Shown one piece after another: positions 23,706-35,014 of a stretch of DNA of 64,000 nucleotides. The stretch comes from Oenanthe sinensis (Eukaryota; Streptophyta; Magnoliopsida; Apiales; Apiaceae): positions 22,616,501 to 22,680,500 of the forward strand of contig CM053794.1 of the NCBI GenBank assembly GCA_028671895.1, in the 5' to 3' direction. Under the pieces are notes generated by a model that had not been told where the DNA came from, ran no database searches, and saw nothing but the letters and a program-made list of their open reading frames with translations. Position 1 is the first letter of the stretch. Each line of letters opens with the position of its first letter. A program made the position numbers and the translations under genes.

Positions 23706-24136
23706 TTTCTTTTGTCTTTCCCTGTATTTCTTGTATTCCTTGTATTTCCTTTCTGTTTTTAACTTATGTAACCCCTAAGACTCTTTATTTATGAAAATTT
23801 GTTTGCTCTTATCTTTTTCGTGCCTTAGCATATTTAATAAAATATACTTTTCGAGCATAAAAAACGAATGAGAATGAATCAAAGTGCCATCCAGGCTTAA
23901 TTTTATTCCTTTATAATAAAGGAGCTTAACAAAAATTGCCAAAATAGACTAAACAAAGGGATCAAAGTGCCATCCAGGCTTGATTTTATTAATAATGCCT
24001 TCGAGGCTTAAAGTGGGCACAACCCTTACAAAACGAAAATCATGTCTGGAGTGAAAGGCTCTTACATCCTAATGGTTTCATTAAACCTTATTTCTACTTA
24101 GTTCTTACTAAATACAAGAACTCATAGTTGAATCTT
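23706..24136. other. GYPSY-1 convergent 3' ends of pol and antisense gene
   Basis: No ORF. It separates the plus-strand antisense gene from the minus-strand pol stop. A ~28-bp sequence around AAAGTGCCATCCAGGCTT occurs twice (about 23880 and 23963). Confidence 0.6.
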
Positions 24137-27100
24137 TTAAGCATAATAAACCCTCAGGTTTGAGGCATGCCAATTCCTTGACACCTCAATATCTTCTAGG
24201 GTTTTAAGGATGTATGATCCTCCTCCCTTAACTTGTTTTATATTGTACGACCCTTCCCAGTTGGGGGCTAACTTGCGTTTGGGGACTACTCAGGAAGCTT
24301 CAGCCTTTCCGAGGACCAAGTCCCCTTGTCTGAAAAACCTTTCTTTAACCCTCAGGTTGTAATAGAAAGATGACTTCTTTTGATATTCAATGATCTTCAC
24401 ATGAGCCATTTCTCTAACTTCGTCAATCAAGACTAATGAAAGTTTCATCCCTTCTTCATTTTCCTCAGGCTCAAAGGCCTTGATTCTTGGGGATACATAG
24501 GATATTTCAACTAGGACCACTGTCTTGGCTCCATAAGCCTGGAAGAATGGAGTTGCATCAGTAGTGACTTTATGAGTAGTTCTGTATGCCCAGAGTATTG
24601 GTAAGAGCTCATCCACCCATGTGCTAGCAGAACGCTCGATCCTTTTCTTGAGTCCATCAAGGATGATTCGATTGGCTACCTCAGCCTAACCATTTGTTTG
24701 GGGATGTGCAATAGATGTGAAGCGTAGATTGATGTCATTATCATTGCAATACTTCTTGAATTCTTCATTGTTAAATTACGTTCCATTGTCCGTTACCAAG
24801 ATTCGTGGTATTCCATACCTACATATAATGTTTTCCCAGAAGAATTAAGCTAATTGCTTTGTGGTTATCTTGGCTAGTGGTTTAGCCTCAATCCATTTAG
24901 TGAAGTAATCAATTGCAATGATTAGGAACTTTCTCTATCCACTAGCCATTGGGAAAGGTCCAAGGATGTTCATTCCCCACATTGCAAAGGGGATGGGGGA
25001 ATTGATGGATGTCAACATCTCAGGAAGTTGCCTGACGACTGGTGCATGCCTTTGGCACCTGTCACACCTTCTCACATATTCTTTCGAATCTTTTAACAAG
25101 GCAGGCCAGTAAAAGCCAAGATGGGTAATTTTGTGAGCCAAAGCCCTGCCCCCCAAGTGTTGACCAAAAATTTCTTCGTATACTTCTTTCAAAGCCTCAT
25201 GGGCTTCATCTGGCCTTAGGCATTTCAAGTATGGAATAATAATATATTTCTTATAGAGAATTCCATCAATAAAATCATACCTTAATGCCCTCACAGTAAC
25301 TTTTCTGGCTTCCATGGCATTGGCAGGCATCCATCCAGATTGAAAGTGGGCTTTAATTGGGTCCATCCAACAACTGCCCGTGTTTATCGGGGCTACCAAT
25401 TTTGCATTCATGCTGGGGGTCTTCAAGACTTGAAAGTAGACACTCCCCATATGTTCATCCGCTTCTGATGAGGCGAACTTTGATAGGGCATCGACCTTTA
25501 CATTCTCTTCTCTAGGAACATATTCCATCTGACATTCTTCAAACTGAGTTATTATAGCTTTTACCAGTCGGAGGTATTTAACAATGACTTCTTCCCTTGC
25601 TTCAAACTCCCCATTTACTTGGGATACAACTAGCTTCGAGTCTCCACAGACTTTGAGGTGTTTGTCATTTAGTGCCTTGGCCAAACCCAGGCTTGCTATC
25701 AGAGCTTCATATTCGACTTCATTGTTGGTTGTTGGGAAATCAAGCTTAATAGCATACTCAATGATGAATCCTTTGGGACTTTGTAGCACCAAGCCTGCTA
25801 CACTAGATTTTGTTTTTGATGCCCCATCAAAATTGAGTACCCAATATTCTTTAAGAGTTTGTCCTTCTTCTTTTTGTGTTGTTTCTTCACTATCCTGCCC
25901 CCCGACTTTTTGGTCGTTGGTAGTACATTCGACCACGAATTCGGCAAAAGCTTGAGCTTTAATGGCCGTTCGAGGCTTATACTTGATGTCAAACTCTCCT
26001 AGCTCTATGGCCCACTTGATTAATCTTCGATTTGCCTTAGGGCTGTGTATGATGTTTCTCAGAGGTTGATCAGTTAATACCTCGATTTTGTGTGCTTGAA
26101 AGTAAGGTCGTAACTTTCTAGAGGCCATTATTAGGGCCTGTGCAAATTTCTCAATCTTGGAGTAGTTAAGTTCCGATCCATACAAGACTTTGCTTATATA
26201 ATAAACTGGCTTTTTAATCTTTTTCTCTTCTTTTATAAGGACATCATTCAGGGCCTTATCGGATACGGCCAAATATAGGTATAAGATGTCCTTGGGACTA
26301 GGCCTGACCAACAACGGAGCTTAAGCCATATATTTCTTCAATTCCTCGAAGGCTACTTGACTTTCTTCTATCCACACGAAATCCTTTACTTTCTTCAACG
26401 TTTTGAAGAAGGGTAGGCATTTATCCCCAGACTTCGAGACAAACATTCCCAGGGCCGCAACTCTTCTTGTCAATTTCTGGACATCTCTTACTGTCTTTGA
26501 GGGTTCCATGTCAAGTATAACCTCAATTTTGTCAGGATTGGCCTCAATCCCCCTTTTAGAGACCTTCATTCCTAAGAATTTTCCAGACCCTACGTCAAAG
26601 GCGCATTTTGAAGGGTTTGGCATCATCTTGTGGTGCCTTAGCACCTCGAAAGCCTCTTTTAGGTGTTCAATATGGTCGGCCTTATCGAGGCTTTTGACTA
26701 GCATATCATTAACGTAGACCTCCATGGTTTTTCCGATGAGATGCTTGAATATTTTGTTTACTAGCCTTTGATAGGTGACTCCTGCATTCTTTAATTCAAA
26801 GGCCATAACAAGATAACAAAATACACCAAAGTCAGTGATGAAAGATACCTTGGCAATGTCATCCCCATACATCCTGATTTGATTGTATCCACTAAAGTCA
26901 TCCATGAAGCTTAACATCTCATGTCCCGTCGTCGAATCTATAAGTGCATCGATCCTTGGGAGAGGGAATCAATCCCTTGGACATGCATCATTTAAATCAG
27001 TAAAGTCTACACACGTTCTCCACTTGCCATTGGATTTCCTGACCATTACCGGGTTAGCTAGCCATTCGGGAAATTGAATTTCTTTGATAAAGTCAGCCTT

Positions 27101-29701
27101 TAGGAGCTTTTCCACTTCTTGCCTTATGGCTTCTTGCCTTTCTGGGGCAAAAAATCCCTTCTTTTGCTTCACCGTTTTCCGTCTTGGATCCACGTTAAGC
27201 TTGTGAGTGATCAGTTCGGGGTCAATTCCTGGCATATCAGCGGTTGTCCGAACAAACAAGTCCCCGTTTTCTTGCAAGAACTTCGTTAATTTTTCTTTCA
27301 TAGGCTCTTTTAACGAGGCCCCAATATAGGTGACCTTCTCAGGTTCTCCTGGAACTAAGAGGATTGGAACCAAGTCTTCAACTGGTTTTCCTCTTCTTTC
27401 TTCACCCTCTCTTGAGTCCACGTCCTCTATGGGCAGGACTTGCCCCCCAACTCCATCGGGTCTCAGGGCTGCCACGTAGCAACTTCTTGCCATTTTCTGA
27501 TCTCTTTTTTCCTCTCCAACGCCGTTTCTGTTGGGGAACTTGACCTTCAAGTGATAACTCGAGGCAACAGCCTTAAAAGCATGCAAGCATGTTCTCTAAA
27601 GGATTGCATTGTACGTAGAAGATGCTTTGACTTCCAGAAAAGTTAGGATCTGAGTGACCTCTTGAGGCTCTCTTCCCATTGTCATGGGTAGTTGAATGGT
27701 TCCTTCCACTTTCGACTCCACTCCATTAAAGCCATTGATTGGAACCTTTGAAGGGGTTAGTTGAGAATCATTGTACCCCATCTTTACAAATGCATCATAG
27801 AACAAGACATAAACTGATGCTCCATTGTCCACCAAGACTCTCTTTACTTTTGAATTTCCTATCAAAGGGGCTATAACGAGAGGATCATTGAGAGGAAACT
27901 TTATGCCTTCCAAGTCCGAGTCATTAAAAGATATGACCACCTCCGTTCTAGCACGTTTAGGTGCTTCACCCATGACTTGCATAACTTCTCTTGCGTATGC
28001 TTTCCTTGAGTTTCTTGAATTCCCTGCAGCTATGGGCCCTTCGAAAATCATATTAATAACTGGTCCTCTAGGCTGGGGATTCTTATCCCGATTATTGTTA
28101 TTTCTTCTATTATCATCGCGCCTATCATGGCTTCCATCTTTAGTGTATTTAGAAAGTTTTCCTCTTCTGATAAGGAATTCGATTTCATCCTTCAATTGTA
28201 TGTAGTCATCCTTGTCATGTCCGGTATCCCTATGAAATCGGAAAAATGCACTATTGTTTCTCTTTTCAGGATCAGACTTCAAGGGTTTAGGCCATCTCAG
28301 GTCTTGATCCCTTTCAATATTCATCAGGATTTGGCTTCGAGGCGTATTCAGCAAACTTTTGCCCCAAGTTATTTTTCTTAGGGGGGGATTCTGAATCCTT
28401 ATCCGTCTTGGAATACTTGTCTTGGGCATCATACTCTTGATCATCTTTTCTCTTCTTGTTATTATTCCCATGTGTCGCCACCGATATAGTGGTTTTCTTC
28501 ATGCTTTCTTCCGCCTTAATATATTTCCCTGCTCTATCTTGGAGAAGGAGCATGTTCTCGGGCGGATGCTTGGCAAGAGATCTCTTGAAGTAAGGATCAT
28601 TCATCCCTTGTTGTAAGGTTATTATAGCCACTTTTTCATCCAAATTCGGGACTTTCAAGGCTTCCTTGGTGAAACGGTTCAAGTAGTCCCTCAAGGATTC
28701 GTTCTTTCCCTGCTCCAGATTCATAAGAGAAGCTGAGCTTTTTTTGTGCACTTATCCGCTTATAAACTGGTTTATGAAGGCCTTACTAAGTTTTTTAAAG
28801 GACCCAATGGAGTTGGGGGGCAACCGGCTATACCAATATTGGGCCATGCCCCCCAGGGTTTGGGGGAAAGCCCGACACTTCACAGCATCATTGATAGGTT
28901 ATAACAACAGAATATTCGATAAAGTTCTTACGTGATTAGTTGAATCTCCTGCCCCATCATAAGTCTTGATGGTGGGCATCTTGAACTTACTTGAGATGTG
29001 AGTGTTCATGATCAATTCGGTAAAGGGTGGTGTCGGATCATCAGGATTTCCGAGTGGCAGCAACTCAGTGGGATCAACCCTTGCAATTTCCCTTCTCCTC
29101 TCTCGAGGGTTGGCCTTGTGTCATGTCGACCTAGGCTTTTCTTTAGCTCTTTAAGTTCAGCCTCGTAGGAAGCAATTTTCTGTTCTAGTGTCCTACGGGA
29201 CTGTGAACGTTGGCTTCCTACGGGTTCCGTGTCGGGCCTCCTCCTTCTAGTATTAACGTCGGTGCCTTTAGAGCTTTCATCATCAGTCAAGTATGGTCCT
29301 GAGAAATCACGGATTACCTCTCTTCGCCCATAGTTTTGTGGTTCCAACTCTCTGATGTATGGAGTGGAATAAGTTTGGGAGAGTCAAAGCCTAGATTGGG
29401 CAATAGTGCTGTTAGGGATAATAACAGTAGAAATTTATGCACGAGGAGGAGCGATTGAAATAAAAGGAGTTTGAATTACCTGGGATAGAGGGTTAGATTC
29501 ATGGATGACTTCCTCATGATTGGTAGAATGGACGATTTCACTGAACGGGCTAAGCCTTTGAGTGCTAGGACCTTGAGTTCCAGCAGGAATAATGGTAGTA
29601 ACGGGGACCTCGGAGGTTTGAGTTTCATTAGGAGGAATCACAGCGGTCGGGTCTCCTGTGGTAGGGACGATGTCTCCATCAGCTCTTTGCGTTCTTGCCA
29701 T
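24137..29701 (-). pseudogene. GYPSY-1 gag-pol, degenerate
   Basis: Starts at ATG 29701 (MARTQRADGD), close to the PBS, and ends at TAA 24137-24139. Order on the minus strand: gag (SLRDYLNRFTKEALKVP near 28700), knuckle-like FHRDTGHDKDD (about 28260), protease VLVDNGASVYVLFYD (about 27830), RT (CVDFTDLNDACP near 27000; YVND at about 26730, where YVDD is expected), RNase H (VLTDQPLRNI near 26060), second RNase H (NFDGASKTKS near 25830), integrase zinc finger (CDRCQRHAP near 25055) and core (MNILGPFP). Two frameshifts in the gag region and at least six in-frame stops break it. The catalytic-site change in RT and the stops show it is long dead. Confidence 0.88.
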
Positions 29702-29714
29702 GGTTGATGTTGTC

Positions 29715-29731
29715 TTCCCACAGACGGGCCA
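29715..29731 (-). other. GYPSY-1 primer binding site
   Basis: TGGCCCGTCTGTGGGAA on the minus strand, three bases after the LTR end and just before the gag ATG. The GYPSY-2 equivalent is TGGCGCCGTCTGTGGGAA, so one base is changed or lost here. The priming tRNA was not assigned. Confidence 0.65.
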
Positions 29732-29734
29732 AAA

Positions 29735-30331
29735 TGTTATGGATTTATAAACTAGGGTGTAGTTATTGCGATGTGTGTCGGAGCTTATTGAGCTTTAATG
29801 GCTGATCTTGTGTTTTGTAGCTTAATACTGCCCTCACAAGATGCCTATGTATCTCAAGCATATTGAGAATCAAGCCAAAACATAGTTCTAAGAATGAGGG
29901 GTTAGGCCCTTTATATAGACGTAGAGAGTCTTGGAATTAGATTAAAATTAGGAGACTTGGTGACCAAGTTTCCTAGTGACAAGGTTGTTGAAACCTTTTA
30001 GGAATGAGGGTCCTCGTTGGACTCTTCCTACGCTAGGGTTTCTAGATCCTTAGGATGAGAGCCTTCAACAGGCTTCTTGGACCTTTACTGAGCCTTTAAT
30101 TAATTACGAAATTAATTAATAACAAAGGTTTAATGGGCATATGGCTTCAACAGAGCTTGTGGGCTAGACTTACAAACCCAGTTGATCTTTGGATTACAAA
30201 TCCAGTTGATCCTAGGGTTTATTTCCCTAGTTCATTTCAAGGGCCCAAGCTTTTGGACCATATTATGTCTAATAAAGGAAATAATAAATGTTATATTTAT
30301 TATTTCCTCAGGTCTATTTTTACCCATATCA
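29735..30331 (-). repeat. GYPSY-1 5' LTR (right)
   Basis: 597 bp, TG...CA, TATA box TATATAAAG on minus at plus 29909-29917. Compared with the left LTR it has about 50 substitutions and a ~24-bp local duplication near 30182-30205. Confidence 0.85.
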
Positions 30332-30336
30332 AATAT

Positions 30337-30845
30337 TATTAAGTTAATTTTTGTATTCACAGGTAATCAAACTTGAATTAATTAACTAAATAATTAATAA
30401 TATTTAAGAATTTACATCCTTACTCTTGACGACCATACCATATTCTCTCTTATTTCAATTATATATAGGATATAATATATAATGTGTTGATACATGATAT
30501 ACTTCCTTATATATGTTGTACTGATCAAACTCCACAAATCAAAGTAACAATAAAACAACTTCAACCTTAAACAAACATGATTTTCCATTAATGAAACTGA
30601 ACAACACATGTCAACATATACAGAACATAAACAAGTTCATAGATAACAAGCAAAACAACATAAAATAAAACCTGGGGGTTGTTGTGTTGATACAAGAAAA
30701 ACAACATAAAACTCAGACTCATACATAACAAAGCAAAGCTCTAGTCATCATCCCCTGAATTCCCCGAAGAGGTTTTCTAGGTCTCGGTTGCAGTATCCTT
30801 ATACTCACCATTTTTATCATTTTCAGTTAAATTTCCCTTTATAAC
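30337..30845. other. MULE interior right of GYPSY-1, no gene seen
   Basis: AT-rich; probably the 3' UTR side of the GRF ORF. No recognisable coding sequence. Confidence 0.4.
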
Positions 30846-31108
30846 TTAACCATTTTCATCATTTTCACTTGAACTATCCCATAAGCCATACTTCATTTTC
30901 AAAACAGAAATCTCATGATCATGAGTAATTTGCAGGTGGGTGATTTTCTTCATTAAATCGACAATCACAAATGTTGCACGGTTGCCAAGTCGGGGCTCAA
31001 TCCACCTAGTGTAGCCACAACCACCATTCCACCTATCTTCTCATACCAACATGTCTTCTCCACCATAAACTTATTGCAGTAACATAGATCCAGGTCAGGT
31101 ATTTCCAT
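30846..31108 (-). pseudogene. GRF-type zinc-finger ORF of the MULE, frameshifted
   Basis: ATG at 31108 (MEIPDLDLCYCNKFMVEKT). The segment CYC...MVEKT, then RWNGGCGYTRWIEP in the +1 frame, then a helical stretch (LMKKITHLQI) matches the plant GRF zinc-finger layout: CxC, a Thr/Ser-Trp segment, C-G-[YF]-x-[RK]-W-[VI]-[DE]-P. A frameshift lies between YEK and RWNGG, near 31035. The ORF starts just inside the right TIR and converges on the transposase fragment. It may be a captured host fragment or a second element gene. The GRF fold binds nucleic acid; its role in a MULE is not known. Confidence 0.6.
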
Positions 31109-31249
31109 TTTTTATAATTAAAAAATAATAGAAAGTTAGGGTTTATAAGAGAAAATTATGGCTTTTATAATAGAGAAGAGGTAAATTTGGTATGTTACAA
31201 GAGAAAAGCTACTTTATACTAAACAAGGAGAAGTTGTATAACGGAATTC

Positions 31250-31555
31250 CACTATTACCCTCACGGCGTTACCTTTTTTTGACGGAAGTACACAAACTAT
31301 AAAAATTTAGATAGTGAAGTATTGCATTTGCAGAGTTTGGAACTTTTTTATGACAAGGGCTGGAAGCCCCAAACTGCAGGTACACAAAGCCCCAAAATTT
31401 AGATAGTATGTAATAAAATTTGATCTTTCTATTTTATGAACCAATTTATAAATTCATAAAATTATAAATAAATATTTTTAAATTATTAGTCAAAGTTAGA
31501 TAAATTTGACTTTGAAAAGTCGAAATGAGGCAAGGATTATGGGACAGAGAGAGTA
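31250..31555 (-). repeat. Right TIR of the MULE
   Basis: Inverse of 7297-7530; outer end on minus TACTCTCTCTGTCCCATAAT. Followed by the TSD TAATTTAT at 31556-31563. It carries an internal partial duplication around the ACTATCTAAATTTT block. Confidence 0.75.
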
Positions 31556-31628
31556 TAATTTATAACATTTTTTATTTCTATTAAATTTGTAATTTTTAAA
31601 CTATACTTTTTTGTGTTGATATATATTA

Positions 31629-31873
31629 CTCTTTCCATCCCAAAATACTAGTATTTTTTGAAAATTTATTTTATTCCATAATAGTTGTCCATATCTACAT
31701 CTAATATTAAAAAAATACCCTCATATTCTGTCATTTTCGATATAAAATTTAATTCAATTACATATAATACTAATATAATAAATATGGGTAAGAATGATAA
31801 AATGGTATATAACTAACTTTTCTTAATATGCATGATTGTTTCAAAAGATACTAGTATTTTGGAATGAAGGGAG
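31629..31873. mobile_element. Stowaway-like MITE
   Basis: Left end CTCTTTCCATCCCAAAATAC and right end, inverted, CTCCCTTCATTCCAAAATAC, each followed by TAGTAT. About 245 bp, AT-rich, non-coding. The left flank is TA, the right flank AT, so the expected TA duplication is not exact. Ends of the CTCCCTCCGTCCC type are typical of plant Stowaway (Tc1/mariner) MITEs. Confidence 0.65.
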
Positions 31874-32877
31874 ATGTTTTAAGCACTCATTTGACTTTAA
31901 AAAAATTAAAAATAGTTTCACTCATGGACATAAGGTTTCCTCTATTTTTGGGGATATGATGCTTTGCTTTTTCCTAGCAGAGCCTCGCTTATTAACAGAT
32001 ACTCGTGTCGAGCATCACTTAATAACTGAGGCTCATCCAGCCACATAAAGACACGTACTCAAAACATAATCATTCTAGTAAACTCCAAAACAGAGCCTCC
32101 AACTGCAAATTTTTCAACAACAAAATAAAAATGAATAGAAATATAAAATGAAATCCAACCAAAATTTTACATCTAAAATGTACACCAAAATAAATAAAAG
32201 CAAAATCTAAAATCTAAAATCCTATCCTCCAACATTATATATTAATAGAAATGTAAAGCCTGGAATACAAAATCATTCATCCTTGCAATCTTCAATACGC
32301 TTGTGCATATGAATATCAGATATTGGTATATTTGTGATATCATACACTTGAAGCATGCACGAAATCCATATATTTCATCACAAAAACACCACAATCATCA
32401 GAGTTTCATTGTACTTACCTCTCATTCATTTAATGACAAGGTATAGATAAAATTTTCATAATATCACATTTTCCACCTTCATTCTTCGAGATATTATATC
32501 CGAAGGCATTCTACGAAGTAATACTATATGAGGTTGAGAAATATGCTGAGAATTCTATGTAATATTAATAATATCATCAAAATGGATTTTAATTTGCTTA
32601 AAAACTTGATGTCTATAAAAAGATCATTTGATCTTCTTCATCAAATGTAAAAGGAGTTATGAAATCATTGGAAATACCAAAAAAAATCATCTACAAACTC
32701 GATAGACACCTTAGCATCCAACTTCTTAATCATATCAATGTTAATAAGCATTTATAAAATCATTAAGACAAGAAACAAAATTTAGGGTACAATACACAAT
32801 AGTGTCTACAATACCAAATAGTGTTTGTAAATAGCTTGTAACTTACAACTCAATAGCCTTCCATGTCAGGGTAAAAC
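31874..32877. other. Intergenic, no gene seen
   Basis: AT-rich sequence with no recognised coding region or element ends. Confidence 0.4.
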
Positions 32878-33119
32878 TATTTAGATGTGTAGTGTGGTTG
32901 AGGCTTCGGTTGTGGATTTTCTACTCCAGTACGGGCATCGTCTAAATATCAAGCCATGTAATCACCCTCTGAAACAATGTCAGTATCATCAACTAAACTA
33001 ACACACTGATCACATAATCTCGTCCACCGACCAATATCCACAGACCACATAACTAACCAATGCACAGAACTAAAAGTGGTTGCTTTAAGTTCTCGATACT
33101 GTAGTTGTGGGCGGTGCCC
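32878..33119 (-). pseudogene. Fragment resembling the C-terminus of a plant mobile domain (MAIN-like) protein
   Basis: Minus strand reads QYRELKATTFSSVHWL, then WSVDIGRWTRLCDQ, then EGDYMA(stop)YLDDARTG, ending SK and TAG. The D/E-Y-M-x-W-Y-L-x-x-x-R pattern near the end is characteristic of plant mobile domain / phosphatase-7-long-form-like proteins carried by several plant transposons. TGA stands where Trp is expected. Assignment rests on this short pattern only. Confidence 0.35.
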
Positions 33120-33121
33120 AA

Positions 33122-33601
33122 TGTTAGACTATATGAATAAACCTAAATTGTATTTTATTATTTTATTTTGTAACTTACAAATTAATTTTGTAACTTTCTT
33201 TATAATGACTCAATATTTATGTGTTTATTTTAGCTCATTATAATAGAGGTTTCATTTTGAATTTAGTATGTAAGTTACATATATTTTGTACTCCTATATA
33301 AAGAGAGTCTTGCTCTATTATTTGGGATAGGAAAAAGAAAGCTACAAAATTTTCATCCTTTTCTTGCATACTCCTCTTAGAGATCTAGGTTCCGTTCAGT
33401 GAGATAAATGTGGTATTTGTTCGGTTCGTAGAAGGTGGATTTGCAAGTGCTTCAAATCACATTTGTTCGTTGTATCCTGAGAGACGGAAGCCAACACGCC
33501 TTCAAGCACCATACGAAAGGGGCTTATCTGTTTTAAGGATAACGTGGTTTTCACGTTCCTCGAACAAGTTTTGGTAATTTGTTCTTGATTTCTTAATTTC
33601 A
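33122..33601 (+). mobile_element. Possible solo or partial LTR
   Basis: A 480-bp block starting TGTTAGAC and ending AATTTCA, with CCTATATAAAGAGAG at about 33292-33306 placed as an LTR promoter and a GC-richer transcribed-looking segment after it. The flanks (CCCAA and GGTAT) do not form a TSD, so the boundaries are uncertain. It separates the MAIN-like fragment from the chromovirus fragment. Confidence 0.3.
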
Positions 33602-33689
33602 GGTATGACACTAATCTATACTTCCAAGACCCAAAATGCGTCAAAACCCTATCTGAATGCTTCCACCAACCACATCCTAAGAACATCAC

Positions 33690-33798
33690 TGAGTTTATTA
33701 AGGTTATTTGGAGAAATCACAGAGTGGAAGAACTTATGTGGGAATTGGAAAGTGAAATGAGAAGTAAATATCTTGAGTTATTTATGGGTCAAAAATAA
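33690..33798 (+). pseudogene. Chromovirus (Ty3/Gypsy) pol C-terminus, fragment
   Basis: Reads FIKVIWRNHRVEELMWELES then EMRSKYLELF and a stop at 33796-33798. The pattern K-V-x-W-x-x-H-x-V-E-E-x-x-W-E-x-E-x-x-M is the chromodomain-like end of plant chromovirus polyproteins. Immediately after come a polypurine tract (AAAGGAAGGGAGAC, 33819-33832) and an LTR-like start. Upstream pol is absent. Plus orientation. Confidence 0.68.
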
Positions 33799-33832
33799 TT
33801 CCGAGGACGGAATCCTATAAAGGAAGGGAGAC

Positions 33833-34416
33833 TATAAAACCCGTAAATTTTAAAGGTACATAATTTTTTACATTTATATTTTCTAAAAAGTAGTAAAGGA
33901 ATTATAAATTTTAAATTATGATGATGGAGTTTGATTTGAGTAATTTAAGTAAGAATTATTATTATTATTATTGGAATTATCGGAATATTAATAAAAATAA
34001 TTTTGTTGGTGGAATTATTTTGGAATAATACCCGAGAAACTAATAAAATTTATTTTGGCTTTGAGAATGAGAATTCTAGACCCTAGAATATTATTATTTT
34101 GAGAAAATGGATTTTTTATGAGAATTATTTATATTATAAAAAATTGATAGGATTTATATATTTTAAAATCATTGTTTAATTTAATGGATTTTAAGTGAGT
34201 TGAGCCATGGATTTTATATTGGGCTTAAGACTTTAATTTTTAGATTACTATTAATAATGAAAGCTCATTTAAGTTAGAAATATAAATAGTGGAAATTCAT
34301 TTTAGAATTCATTTTACATCATTTTCCACTTCAATAATTCGCAGAAAATATAGTGAGAGGATAGAGAAAGGAAACTTACATTTTTACGAAACAAGAGGTT
34401 GATCGTACATGCAATT
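33833..34416 (+). repeat. Chromovirus 3' LTR, first part, interrupted by GYPSY-2
   Basis: Begins TATAAAACCCGTAAATTTT directly after the PPT; the usual start in this group is TGTAAAACCCGTA, so TG is mutated to TA. GYPSY-2 is inserted at CAATT (34412-34416). The LTR resumes at 45415 and its true end was not located. Confidence 0.6.
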
Positions 34417-35014
34417 TGTTACGAATCAAAAACGAGGTGTCTTTAATACGTAATTAATGCTAGGGTTTGGGAGAGCTTCAAGCTTTAATGGCTGCACTAA
34501 CGTTTCGTGACTAACTCAGGTCCTCGTTAACTGCCTACGTATATCAGTTCGTATGAGAATCAAGCCAAAAAACGTAGTTCTAATGTTGAGGGGTTAGGCC
34601 CTTTATATAGGCGCACGGAGGCCTTGAAATTAGACTAGGGTTAGGAGACCTGGAGGCCTTGGAGGCCCAGTCTCCTAGTGATAGGTTTGTTCTAACCTTG
34701 CAGGAATGAGAGTCCTTGTTGGACTCTTCCCACGTTTGGGTTTCTAGATCCTTCTAGGATGAAGGCCTTCAACAGACTTCTTGGGCCTTTACTGAGCCTT
34801 TATTTATTAATTACGAAATTAATTAATAACAAAGGCTTAATGGGCCTATGGCTTCAACAGAGCTTGTGGGCTAGACTTATAAATTCAGTTGATCCGAGGA
34901 TTTATTTTCCTAGTTCGTTTTGAGGGCCCAAGCCTTTGGACCATAACAGGTCTAATTAATGAAATAATAAATGCTATATTTATTATTTCCTCAGGGTTAT
35001 TTTTGCCCATATCA
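34417..35014 (-). repeat. GYPSY-2 3' LTR (left)
   Basis: 598 bp, TGTTACG...CCATATCA on plus. TATATAAAG on minus (plus 34601-34609) is the LTR TATA box. Confidence 0.92.

Larger units (their letters stand above)
8889..30331 (-). mobile_element. GYPSY-1: Tat-type Ty3/Gypsy element, interrupted by COPIA
   Basis: LTRs at 8889-9451 and 29735-30331, both TG-to-CA on the plus strand (TGTTATG...CCATATCA), are flanked by AATAT at 8884-8888 and 30332-30336. The sense strand is minus: PBS-like TGGCCCGTCTGTGGGAA at 29715-29731 beside the right LTR, and a PPT-like GAAGTTGGGGGCAAA (minus) at 9452-9466 beside the left LTR. Gag-pol runs leftward from 29701 to 24137. A plus-strand accessory gene and tandem arrays lie between pol and the left LTR. 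The second RNase H after the usual one, the protease VDNGAS motif and the antisense ORF indicate the Tat lineage. LTRs differ at roughly 9 % of aligned sites plus indels, so the insertion is old. COPIA occupies 10990-22470 inside it. Confidence 0.88.
7297..31555. mobile_element. Mutator-like element (MULE), split by GYPSY-1
   Basis: Long terminal inverted repeats lie at 7297-7530 (starting TACTCCCCCGTCCCATAAT) and, inverted, at about 31250-31555 (ending ATTATGGGACAGAGAGAGTA). They share several blocks, including the outer GTCCCATAAT, an AATTTGACTTT/AAAGTCAAATT pair, a GGCTTCCAGC block and an ACTATCTAAA block. The same 8 bp, TAATTTAT, flanks both ends (7289-7296 and 31556-31563). Removing GYPSY-1 and one copy of its TSD leaves about 2.8 kb. 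The element carries a transposase C-terminal fragment entering from the left TIR and a GRF-type zinc-finger ORF entering from the right TIR, convergent as in two-gene MULEs such as MuDR. Zinc-knuckle type and long TIRs favour a MULE over hAT, which also makes 8-bp TSDs. Confidence 0.75.

Noticed and set aside
7297..31555. Left and right TIR regions as two separate MULE fragments
   Set aside because: The identical 8-bp TAATTTAT on both outer sides and the GYPSY-1 insertion between them are better explained by one split element.
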